This document shows, in pieces, positions 14,495 to 21,062 of a stretch of DNA of 22,052 bases. The position numbers were made by a program, and so were the translations under genes. The notes under the pieces are model-generated. The model ran no database searches. It saw nothing but the letters and a program-made list of their open reading frames with translations, and had not been told where the DNA came from. The DNA is from CAZVEE01 sp964625525. Lineage in GTDB: Bacteria > Pseudomonadota > Alphaproteobacteria > JAJFIK01. Where the stretch lies: the NCBI GenBank assembly GCA_964625525.1, contig CAZVEE010000054.1:1-22052 (forward strand). Direction: 5' to 3'. Within the stretch, counting starts at the first letter, position 1, and each line of letters opens with the position of its first letter.

Positions 14495-15106
14495 ATGAAA
14501 CTCTTTGTCGGCGTGGGCAATCCCGGCCCCAAATATGAGGGGCACCGACACAATATCGGCTTCATGGCCGTCGACGCCATCGCGGACCATCACGGTTTCG
14601 GACCCGCGCGCAGCCGCTTTCAAGGCGAAACGCGTGAAGGGGTCCTGGACCATGAGAAGGTTCTGGTGCTCAAGCCGACCACCTTTATGAATGAATCCGG
14701 ACGGTCCGTCGGTGAGGCCGCCCGGTTTTTTCGTCTCGAAGCAGACGATGTGATCGTCTTTCATGACGAACTGGACCTGGGCGCGAGTAAGCTGCGGGTC
14801 AAATTGGGGGGCGGTAATGCGGGCCATAACGGCCTGAAATCCATCTCCGCCCATTGCGGCAACGACTATTGGCGCGTGCGCCTGGGGATCGGCCACCCGG
14901 GCGACAAGACACGGGTCCACGGCCATGTGCTGAGTGATTTCGCCAAGGCGGAACGCACCGGCTGGGTCGCGGAGATCCTGGATGCCATGGCGCGCGCGGC
15001 TCCCCTTCTGGCCAAGGACGATACGGCCGGTTTCACAAGCGAGGTGGCGCGCTGGATAACGCCGCCCCCGCCTCCACCCAAAGATCCAAAGACGAGTGAG
15101 GGGTGA
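14495..15106 (+). CDS. pth: Peptidyl-tRNA hydrolase
   Basis: Releases tRNA from prematurely dropped peptidyl-tRNA; cytosolic and normally essential. 203 aa. Catalytic His19 in HRHNIGF (E. coli His20), N-terminal GVGNPGPKYEGHRHN, substrate-binding PTTFMNESG, FHDELDL with the conserved Asp, GGGNAGHNGLKSI and WRVRLGIGHPG. The C-terminus adds a Pro-rich tail (ITPPPPPPKDPK) that the enzyme does not need elsewhere. It follows rplY by 32 bp and precedes ychF by 3 bp. Confidence 0.98.
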   Translation: MKLFVGVGNPGPKYEGHRHNIGFMAVDAIADHHGFGPARSRFQGETREGVLDHEKVLVLKPTTFMNESGRSVGEAARFFRLEADDVIVFHDELDLGASKLRVKLGGGNAGHNGLKSISAHCGNDYWRVRLGIGHPGDKTRVHGHVLSDFAKAERTGWVAEILDAMARAAPLLAKDDTAGFTSEVARWITPPPPPPKDPKTSEG

Positions 15107-15109
15107 GCC

Positions 15110-16207
15110 ATGGGCTTCAAATGCGGCATTGTGGGCCTGCCCAATGTGGGCAAATCCACCCTGTTCAACGCACTGACACAGACGGCGGCGGCGCAGGCGG
15201 CAAACTATCCCTTCTGCACCATCGAGCCCAATGTGGGCGATGTGGCCGTGCCGGACCCGCGCCTCGACACCATTTCAGGCATTGCCAATTCGGCCAATGT
15301 GGTGCCCGCGCGCCTGACATTTGTGGACATTGCCGGCCTGGTCAAAGGCGCCTCGCAAGGGGAAGGCCTGGGCAACCAGTTCCTGGCGAATATCCGCGAA
15401 GTGGACGCGATTTCCTACGTCCTGCGCTGTTTCGAAGATGACGACATTACGCATGTGGACGGACGGATCGATCCGCTGGCAGACGCGGAGACCGTCGAGA
15501 CCGAACTGATGCTGGCGGATCTGGAGAGCCTGGAAAAGCGCTTGCCCGCGCTTGAGAAAAAGGCCAAGGGCCAGGACAAAGAAGCCAAGGCCACCATCGC
15601 GCTGATCGAGAAGGCGCTGATCCCCTTGCGCGATGGCAAGCCCGCGCGCATGACCGAGATCGACGAGGACGAGGTCAAGGCGTTTAAGGCACTGAACCTG
15701 CTGACCTCCAAGCCCGTTCTGTACGTGGCCAATGTGGATGAAGGCTCCGCCGCCACCGGCAACGACTACTCAAAGCGCGTGGAAGAGCGCGCGCGCGAAG
15801 AAGGCGCGGCCTGTGTGGTGATTTCCGCACGGATCGAAGCGGAGTTGTCCACTCTCGAAGACGAAGAGCGCAGCGAGTATCTCAATGAGCTGGGCCTGGA
15901 GGAACCGGGCCTGAACCGGCTCATTCGTGCCGGTTACGGGCTTCTGGATCTCATCACCTATTTCACCGCCGGCCCGAAAGAAGCGCGGGCCTGGACCATC
16001 CGCAAGGGAACCAAGGCACCGGGCGCGGCGGGTGTCATCCATACGGATTTCGAACGCGGCTTCATCCGCGCCGAGACCATAGCCCATCAGGACTATGTGA
16101 CCCTGGGCGGCGAAGGCCCCGCCAAGGAAGCCGGCAAAATGCGCCTTGAGGGCAAAGAGTACGAAGTGCAGGATGGTGACGTGCTGTTGTTCCGCTTCAA
16201 CGCGTGA
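15110..16207 (+). CDS. ychF: Redox-responsive ATPase YchF (Obg-like)
   Basis: Universally conserved TRAFAC P-loop NTPase that prefers ATP and associates with ribosomes; E. coli YchF negatively affects the oxidative-stress response. 365 aa. P-loop GLPNVGKSTLFNAL (about 9-22), switch region NYPFCTIEPNVG, the G3-like DIAGLVKGASQGEGLGNQFL without the usual catalytic Gln, YVANVDEG at the G4 position where NKxD is altered, and a C-terminal TGS domain (TYFTAGPKEARAWTI; HTDFERGFIRAE). GTGAGGGG precedes the ATG at 15110. Pairing with pth is widespread. Confidence 0.98.
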   Translation: MGFKCGIVGLPNVGKSTLFNALTQTAAAQAANYPFCTIEPNVGDVAVPDPRLDTISGIANSANVVPARLTFVDIAGLVKGASQGEGLGNQFLANIREVDAISYVLRCFEDDDITHVDGRIDPLADAETVETELMLADLESLEKRLPALEKKAKGQDKEAKATIALIEKALIPLRDGKPARMTEIDEDEVKAFKALNLLTSKPVLYVANVDEGSAATGNDYSKRVEERAREEGAACVVISARIEAELSTLEDEERSEYLNELGLEEPGLNRLIRAGYGLLDLITYFTAGPKEARAWTIRKGTKAPGAAGVIHTDFERGFIRAETIAHQDYVTLGGEGPAKEAGKMRLEGKEYEVQDGDVLLFRFNA

Positions 16208-16217
16208 GGGACACCCC

Positions 16218-16892
16218 ATGACGCTCAAAGGCCATATGCACACCATCACCAGCGCCGACGGCGCGCCGATCGCCTATTATCACGTGCAGCCGAGCATTGT
16301 CCGGCTCGGCGGACTGGTTTTGATCCAGGAAATCTTTGGGGTCACGGACCATATCAAAGAGCTGTGTGACGGCTTTGCCGCCGATGGCTATGAGGTCATT
16401 GCCCCGTCCCTTTTCGACCGCGCGGAACCGGGTTTTGCCGTGGGGTACGAGCCCGCGGACATCGACCGGGCCAAGACGCTGGCCGGAACAGCGGACTGGG
16501 ATCTGGTGACGGCGGATCTTCAGGCATGCGTGGACCGGCTGCGCCCCAAAGGCTCTGTGCTGATGACCGGCTATTGCTTCGGCGGCAGTGCCACCTGGGT
16601 GGCGGCCTGTCGGGTCGAGGGGATCACGGCGGCCGCGGCCTATTACGGCCGGTTGATCGTCGACTTCGTCGAGGAAACGCCGCGCTGTCCGATCATCCTG
16701 CATTATGGCGAACACGACGCCAGCATCCCCATGAGCGATGTGGAGCGTGTCCGCGCGCGCCATCCGGAGATTCCGGTCTATGTTTATCCGGCCGGGCACG
16801 GCTTTAACTCGGACCGGCGTGCGGATTACAATCCGGACTGCACGCGGATCGCCCGCGAGCGGACGCTGGAGCATTTCGCGACCTATCGCTGA
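16218..16892 (+). CDS. Dienelactone hydrolase family protein
   Basis: Alpha/beta hydrolase of the dienelactone hydrolase family, 224 aa. The start at 16218 is 10 bp after ychF and gives the usual N-terminus; the longer frame overlaps ychF. Cys120 in GYCFGG, Asp167 in GEHDASIP and His194 in GHGF form the Cys-Asp-His triad, and Glu38 in IQEIFGV matches the family's conserved Glu. True carboxymethylenebutenolidase activity (chloroaromatic degradation) cannot be claimed: no other genes of that pathway are nearby, and most members of this family have unknown substrates. The last gene of the plus-strand run, it converges on the aldolase gene with a 3-bp gap. Confidence 0.92.
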   Translation: MTLKGHMHTITSADGAPIAYYHVQPSIVRLGGLVLIQEIFGVTDHIKELCDGFAADGYEVIAPSLFDRAEPGFAVGYEPADIDRAKTLAGTADWDLVTADLQACVDRLRPKGSVLMTGYCFGGSATWVAACRVEGITAAAAYYGRLIVDFVEETPRCPIILHYGEHDASIPMSDVERVRARHPEIPVYVYPAGHGFNSDRRADYNPDCTRIARERTLEHFATYR

Positions 16893-16895
16893 GCA

Positions 16896-17552
16896 TTACG
16901 CCGAGCGCTGCTGTCCGTAGGTCGCGAACTTCCGCAGGACCCGATCCATTTCCGCGTCGTCCAGCACACTAACCCCGCCCAGGGTCAAAGCGCGGGTGTA
17001 CTGACGCGCCAGCACTTCCACTTCCTCGGCAAGCGCCAGTGCCTTGGCGGGACTGGGACCAAGCGCGATCTGGCCGTGATGGGCCAGCAGGCAAGCCATG
17101 CGCCCGTCCAGCGCCGCAACGGCACTGGCGGCCAAGGCGGAGGTGCCGAACGTGGCATAAGGTGCGCAGCGGATATCACGCCCCCCCGCCACGGCGACCA
17201 TATAGTGAAACGCCGGGATCGATCGATCCGTGCAGGCAAGCGCCGTCGCCGCTTCGGAATGGGTGTGCACGATGGCACCCGCATCGGCGCGCGCGGCATA
17301 AATCGCCAGGTGGAAATGCCATTCGCTCGACGGCAGCAATTGTCCCGGAACGCAGGATCCATCCGCCTCCACCCGCACTATGGTCTCCAGCGTCAACGCG
17401 TCATAGGCCACGCCAGTGGGCGTGATCAGCATGGCCCCGCCCGCATCAGCGCGCGCCGACACATTGCCCGATTTGCCCGGTGACAAACCAGACGCGGACA
17501 TGGCCTGGGCTGTGTCGATCACCGCCTGACGCAGCTCGTAATCACGCGGCAT
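16896..17552 (-). CDS. Class II (FucA/Ald2-like) sugar-phosphate aldolase
   Basis: 218-aa Zn-dependent class II aldolase/adducin-family enzyme. FucA-type residues are all visible: SGNVSAR phosphate loop (28-34), TPTG, catalytic Glu77 in PSSEWHFHLAIY, Zn ligands His96 and His98 in VHTHS and His159 in AHHG, HYMVAVAGG (116-124), YATFGTSALA, and Tyr212 near the C-terminus. In context, right after mtnA with an 11-base overlap, the likely substrate is 5-methylthioribulose-1-phosphate (and 5-deoxyribulose-1-phosphate), cleaved to DHAP plus an aldehyde, as shown for Ald2 in Rhodospirillum rubrum and some E. coli. MtnB dehydratase belongs to the same superfamily, but the sequence pattern here is FucA-like. 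Substrate is inferred. Confidence 0.88.
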   Translation of the reverse strand: MPRDYELRQAVIDTAQAMSASGLSPGKSGNVSARADAGGAMLITPTGVAYDALTLETIVRVEADGSCVPGQLLPSSEWHFHLAIYAARADAGAIVHTHSEAATALACTDRSIPAFHYMVAVAGGRDIRCAPYATFGTSALAASAVAALDGRMACLLAHHGQIALGPSPAKALALAEEVEVLARQYTRALTLGGVSVLDDAEMDRVLRKFATYGQQRSA

Positions 17553-18639
17553 GATCGCGCTCCGGATAAAGGCGCAGTAAGCCCTCCCGGCTGGCGTCGG
17601 TCACGCCGCGCTCAGTGATCAATCCAGTGACGAGGCGCGCCGGCGTGACGTCAAAGGCATGGTTCGCCGCAGGGCTACCGGGCGCGGCAATCGCCACACG
17701 GACGATCTCCCCCGCATCATTACGCCCATGAACATGCGTGATCTCGTCGGCCGAGCGCATTTCGATGGGCGTGTCGTCGCCGGTCTCCAAGGTCCAGTCG
17801 ATGGTGGAGTAAGGCAGCGCCACATAGAAAGGCACGCCAGTGTCATGGGCCGCCACGGCCTTGAGATAGGTGCCGATCTTGTTGCACACATCGCCATTGG
17901 CGGCCGTCCGGTCGGTCCCGGTGATACACACATCCACGTCGCCCAGGCGCATCAGATGACCGCCCGCATTGTCCGTGATGATCGTATGGGGCACACCATG
18001 GGCCCCCAGTTCCCACGCGGTCAGCGCGGCCCCCTGATTGCGAGGCCGGGTTTCATCGACCCACACATGCACGGGGATGCCCTCGTCATGAGCGCGGTAG
18101 ATGGGCGCCAGCGCCGTGCCCCAATCCACACAGGCGATCCAACCCGCATTGCAATGGGTGAGGATGTTCAGCGGCCCCTGCCCTTTGCGTGCGGCAAGAG
18201 TGCGCAGGATACCCAGACCATGATCACCAATGGCCGCGCAGGTCTCCACATCCTCATCACACAGACGGGCCGCCCGTGCATAGGCCAGCTCTGCCCGGTC
18301 ACCGAGAGGCGCGCCGCGCAGTACATCCAGCATCTCGTTCAGTGCCCAGTGCAGATTAACAGCCGTCGGCCGGGTGGCGCGCAGCAGGTCATGGGCCCGC
18401 TGAAGAGCGTCCTCGGACGGATCCGCCATCATGGCAAGCGCCACCCCATAAGCGGCCGTTGCGCCGATAAGGGGCGCTCCACGCACCCGCATCACCTGGA
18501 TCGCCTCGGCGGCTGCCTCCACATCGCTCAAGGTACGGATGACGAGCTTATGAGGCAGCAGCGTCTGATCGATGATTTGCACACGCCGTCCATCCTCGTC
18601 CAGCCAGATGGAGCGGTAGGGAACGCCGTCGATCTTCAT
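17542..18639 (-). CDS. mtnA: 5-methylthioribose-1-phosphate isomerase
   Basis: Converts methylthioribose-1-phosphate to methylthioribulose-1-phosphate; 365 aa, eIF2B-like fold. Key residues: Cys163 in THCNAG and Asp243 in GTDRTAANGDVCNKIGTY, corresponding to the catalytic Cys/Asp pair. Also present are MRVRGAPLIGATAAYG (50-65), RPTAVNLHWA, the VDETRPRNQG loop and ITDNAGGHLM. The ATG at 18639 lies 3 bp after the apt stop. The gene ends 11 bases inside the aldolase gene, so the four genes mtnP-apt-mtnA-aldolase are almost certainly one transcript. Paralogous ribose-1,5-bisphosphate isomerases exist, but the neighbouring mtnP supports MtnA. Confidence 0.96.
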   Translation of the reverse strand: MKIDGVPYRSIWLDEDGRRVQIIDQTLLPHKLVIRTLSDVEAAAEAIQVMRVRGAPLIGATAAYGVALAMMADPSEDALQRAHDLLRATRPTAVNLHWALNEMLDVLRGAPLGDRAELAYARAARLCDEDVETCAAIGDHGLGILRTLAARKGQGPLNILTHCNAGWIACVDWGTALAPIYRAHDEGIPVHVWVDETRPRNQGAALTAWELGAHGVPHTIITDNAGGHLMRLGDVDVCITGTDRTAANGDVCNKIGTYLKAVAAHDTGVPFYVALPYSTIDWTLETGDDTPIEMRSADEITHVHGRNDAGEIVRVAIAAPGSPAANHAFDVTPARLVTGLITERGVTDASREGLLRLYPERDHAA

Positions 18640-18642
18640 AGG

Positions 18643-19173
18643 TCACTCGCCTTCAAACTCGATCAGAGTCAGGACCGGTTTCCCCAGTGCTTCCAGCCGG
18701 GCCCGGCCGCCCAGTTCCGGCAGGTCCACGACGAAACTGCACGCGGTGACCTGGCCGCCAATCTTTTCGATCAAATGCACAGCCGCTTCCGCCGTGCCGC
18801 CCGTCGCCAACAGATCATCAATGATCAGCACATGGTCGCCTGGGCTGACCCCATCTTTATGCACTTCAAGCGTATCGGTTCCGTATTCAAGATCGTAGTC
18901 ATGCGCAATCGTATCGTAAGGCAATTTACCCTTTTTGCGCACAGGCAGAAAGCCGATGCCCAGCCGATGCGCGACCGCGCCCCCCAGGATGAACCCGCGC
19001 GCCTCGATGCCCGCCACATAGTGGAAAGGCGTGCCGCGATGGTGATCCACAAGCCGATCGACCGCGGCGCTGAAGGCCGGCCCGTCGCCGAGCAGAGTGG
19101 TGATATCGCGGAACATGATGCCCGGCTTGGGATAATCCGGAATCGTGCGGATGGCAGCCTTGAGATCGACCAT
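18643..19173 (-). CDS. apt: Adenine phosphoribosyltransferase
   Basis: Type I phosphoribosyltransferase that joins adenine and PRPP to give AMP; 176 aa, normal length. N-terminal IPDYPKPGIMFRDITTLLGD (11-30), adenine-site GIEARGFILGG (55-65), flexible-loop KKGKLP, and the PRPP loop VLIIDDLLATGGTA (115-128). The ATG at 19173 has AGGAGG about 10 bases ahead; another ATG at 19180 is out of frame. It sits between mtnP, which releases adenine, and mtnA, so its likely main job here is recycling that adenine. Gaps: 34 bp from mtnP, 3 bp to mtnA. Confidence 0.97.
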   Translation of the reverse strand: MVDLKAAIRTIPDYPKPGIMFRDITTLLGDGPAFSAAVDRLVDHHRGTPFHYVAGIEARGFILGGAVAHRLGIGFLPVRKKGKLPYDTIAHDYDLEYGTDTLEVHKDGVSPGDHVLIIDDLLATGGTAEAAVHLIEKIGGQVTACSFVVDLPELGGRARLEALGKPVLTLIEFEGE

Positions 19174-19207
19174 GGGGCATGGTCCTCCTGCGATGGGGGA
19201 AAGAGAG

Positions 19208-20110
19208 TTAGCGTGCCGCACCATGGGCACGCATGGGGATGCCAAGGGCGCGGCCGGCGACGGCATCGAGCTTGGCCACCCGCTCCGGATCACGGGCCTC
19301 GGGCGCCGTGATGATGGCGGTGTCGAGGGCGGTTTCGATGCCCAGCGGTGACGATTTGCGCTCTGGCCCGAGATGCGGCGCGACGGCCTGGAGCAAAGCC
19401 CGCGCCTTTGCCGCATTGCTTTCCAATACCCGGCGCACGACGTCCACATCCACATTGTCGTGCTCGTCATGCCAGCAGTCGTAATCGGTCACCATGGCGA
19501 CGGTGGCATAGGGCAGTTCGGCTTCGCGGGCCAATTTGGCTTCGGGCATATTGGTCATGCCGATCACATGACAGCCCCAGGAGCGGTACAGCTGGCTCTC
19601 GGCATAAGAGGAGAATTGCGGGCCTTCCATCGCCAGATAGGTGCCGCCCCGGCGCAACGGAATATCCGCATCCCGGCCTGCCACCTCCAGCGCCTGCATA
19701 AGACCTGGGCACACCGGATGAGCCATGGAGACATGGGCCACCAGCCCTTCGCCGAAAAAGCTTTTCTCGCGCGCAACAGTCCGGTCAATGAACTGGTCCA
19801 CCAGGACGAAACTGCCCGGGGCCAGATCCGCCGCCAGCGACCCCACGGCCGACATGGACAGAACATCCGTCACACCGGCCCGCTTCAGCGCATCAATATT
19901 GGCGCGATAGTTGATGGTGGTCGGCGAATGGGGATGGCCGCGCCCGTGCCGGGGCAGAAACGCCATGTCCACCCCCTCCAGCACGCCGAACAACAGCGCG
20001 TCAGACGGCTCGCCCCAGGGGCTCTTCACCCGTTCCCACCGCTGATCGGTGACCGCCGCCATGTCATAAAGACCACTACCGCCGATCACGCCTAAGACCG
20101 TTTTCGCCAC
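19208..20110 (-). CDS. mtnP: S-methyl-5'-thioadenosine phosphorylase
   Basis: Phosphorolysis of methylthioadenosine to adenine and methylthioribose-1-phosphate; 300 aa, trimeric PNP/MTAP family. Phosphate site GVIGGSGLYD (7-16), LPRHGRGHPHSPTTINYRAN, MSAVGSL, YLAMEGPQFSSYAES, GMTNMPEAKLAREAELPYAT, and TDYDCW, whose Asp marks adenine-type specificity. The start is GTG at 20110 with AGAGGAGG about 10 bases upstream. It is the first gene of the salvage cluster, separated from petC by an intrinsic terminator, so it needs its own promoter within about 60 bp. TATAAG on the minus strand around 20152-20157 is a possible -10 without a clear -35. Confidence 0.96.
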   Translation of the reverse strand: MAKTVLGVIGGSGLYDMAAVTDQRWERVKSPWGEPSDALLFGVLEGVDMAFLPRHGRGHPHSPTTINYRANIDALKRAGVTDVLSMSAVGSLAADLAPGSFVLVDQFIDRTVAREKSFFGEGLVAHVSMAHPVCPGLMQALEVAGRDADIPLRRGGTYLAMEGPQFSSYAESQLYRSWGCHVIGMTNMPEAKLAREAELPYATVAMVTDYDCWHDEHDNVDVDVVRRVLESNAAKARALLQAVAPHLGPERKSSPLGIETALDTAIITAPEARDPERVAKLDAVAGRALGIPMRAHGAAR

Positions 20111-20170
20111 GCCGCCCGCGCCTCCTCTACCGCGCTGATTTGGATCCTTGACTTATAACAGGGTGCCATC

Positions 20171-20207
20171 AAAAGCGAAGACCGGCGCGCAGGCGCGCAC
20201 CGGTCTT
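20171..20207 (-). terminator. Intrinsic terminator of the pet operon
   Basis: On the minus strand, AAGACCGG (20207-20200) and CCGGTCTT (20185-20178) form a perfect 8-bp stem, extended inward by GCGCG/CGCGC pairing past a small bulge. It is followed after CGC by TTTT (20174-20171). It lies about 33 bases past the petC stop codon and ahead of the mtnP promoter region. Confidence 0.78.
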
Positions 20208-20239
20208 GGCAAAGATCATGGGGCACATGGCGATGTCGC

Positions 20240-21061
20240 TTAGTGCTTTACGTCACTCCATACCCGGCGATAGGCGAGATAGAGCAGGATCGCCAGACCG
20301 GTCAGATACAGCATTACGGTCACGCCCATGCTCTTGCGCTGTTCCAGCGTCGGCTCGGCCGCCCATTTCATGAACTGCGTCAAGTCATAGGCCATCTGCT
20401 CCTTGGTGGCTTCCGTGCCATCTTCATACTCGACGAGACCGTCTTGAAGCTGCCGCGCCATGGCGATCTGCCGACCGGGGAAGTAGATGTTGTAGTACAT
20501 GCCCGCCCGCATCTCGACATCCGCCGGCGGCTCTTTATAGCCGAGCAGCAGCGAGTAGAGATAATCCACGGTGCCGTGGCGGGCCTTGGCAATCACCGAC
20601 AAATCCGGCGGCAGAGCCCCCCCATTGGCGTTGCGGGCCTGGGCTTCGTTCACATACGGCGCCACGAAGGCATCCGACGGGCGCCCCGGACGGCGCAGGG
20701 GTGAGCCGAACTCATCCACCGTGTTGCCTTCTTCATCGGGCTCGGCCAGCACTTGCGCTTCGGCGGCCATGCGCTCGACCACATCTTCATCGAACTCCGG
20801 CCCACCCGGTTGAGACAGGTTCCGGTAAGACAGCAAGTCCATGGAGTGGCACGCGGCGCATACCTCGCGATAGACCTGATAACCCCGCTGCAGCGAGTCC
20901 TGCTCGAAGCGCCCGAGAAAGCCTTCAAAAGACCAGCCGCCTTCAGGACGGATCAACGGTTCGGTATCACCGCCAGCCGCGTGGGCGCCTGCGGGCAGTC
21001 CGACCGTCAGGGCCAGCACCGCCGCCAGCAATGTGCGCTTTGCAAAGAAGTATCCGGTCAC
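20240..21061 (-). CDS. petC: Cytochrome c1 of the bc1 complex
   Basis: Periplasmic, C-terminally anchored haem subunit of the ubiquinol-cytochrome c reductase; 273 aa. Signal peptide about residues 1-29, cut after AHA. Haem motif CAACH (68-72), conserved NGGALPPDLS, YNIYFPGRQIAM with the axial Met201, FMKWAAEPTLEQRKSMG, and a C-terminal membrane helix about 246-264 followed by RRVWSDVKH. The start is GTG at 21061, with AAAGGAGG 6 bases upstream inside the end of petB; the two genes are separated by one base. It is stand-alone c1, not a fused fbcH-type polyprotein. It ends before a strong terminator. Confidence 0.97.
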   Translation of the reverse strand: MTGYFFAKRTLLAAVLALTVGLPAGAHAAGGDTEPLIRPEGGWSFEGFLGRFEQDSLQRGYQVYREVCAACHSMDLLSYRNLSQPGGPEFDEDVVERMAAEAQVLAEPDEEGNTVDEFGSPLRRPGRPSDAFVAPYVNEAQARNANGGALPPDLSVIAKARHGTVDYLYSLLLGYKEPPADVEMRAGMYYNIYFPGRQIAMARQLQDGLVEYEDGTEATKEQMAYDLTQFMKWAAEPTLEQRKSMGVTVMLYLTGLAILLYLAYRRVWSDVKH

Positions 21062-21062
21062 G

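Noticed and set aside
16218..16892. Chloroaromatic degradation enzyme (true dienelactone hydrolase)
   Set aside because: The triad is intact, but no clc, cat or tfd-type genes are present. Only the family call is justified.
16896..17552. Methylthioribulose-1-phosphate dehydratase (MtnB) as the identity of the class II aldolase gene
   Set aside because: The PSSEWHFHLAIY, HYMVAVAGG and YATFGT patterns are those of FucA-type aldolases, and no mtnC or mtnD accompanies it. The call remains inferential and is listed for checking.
17659..19311. 550-codon plus-strand open frame
   Set aside because: It lies antisense across mtnA, apt and part of mtnP, which have full catalytic motifs. The translation is His/Arg/Gln-rich with no domain: a GC-rich shadow frame.
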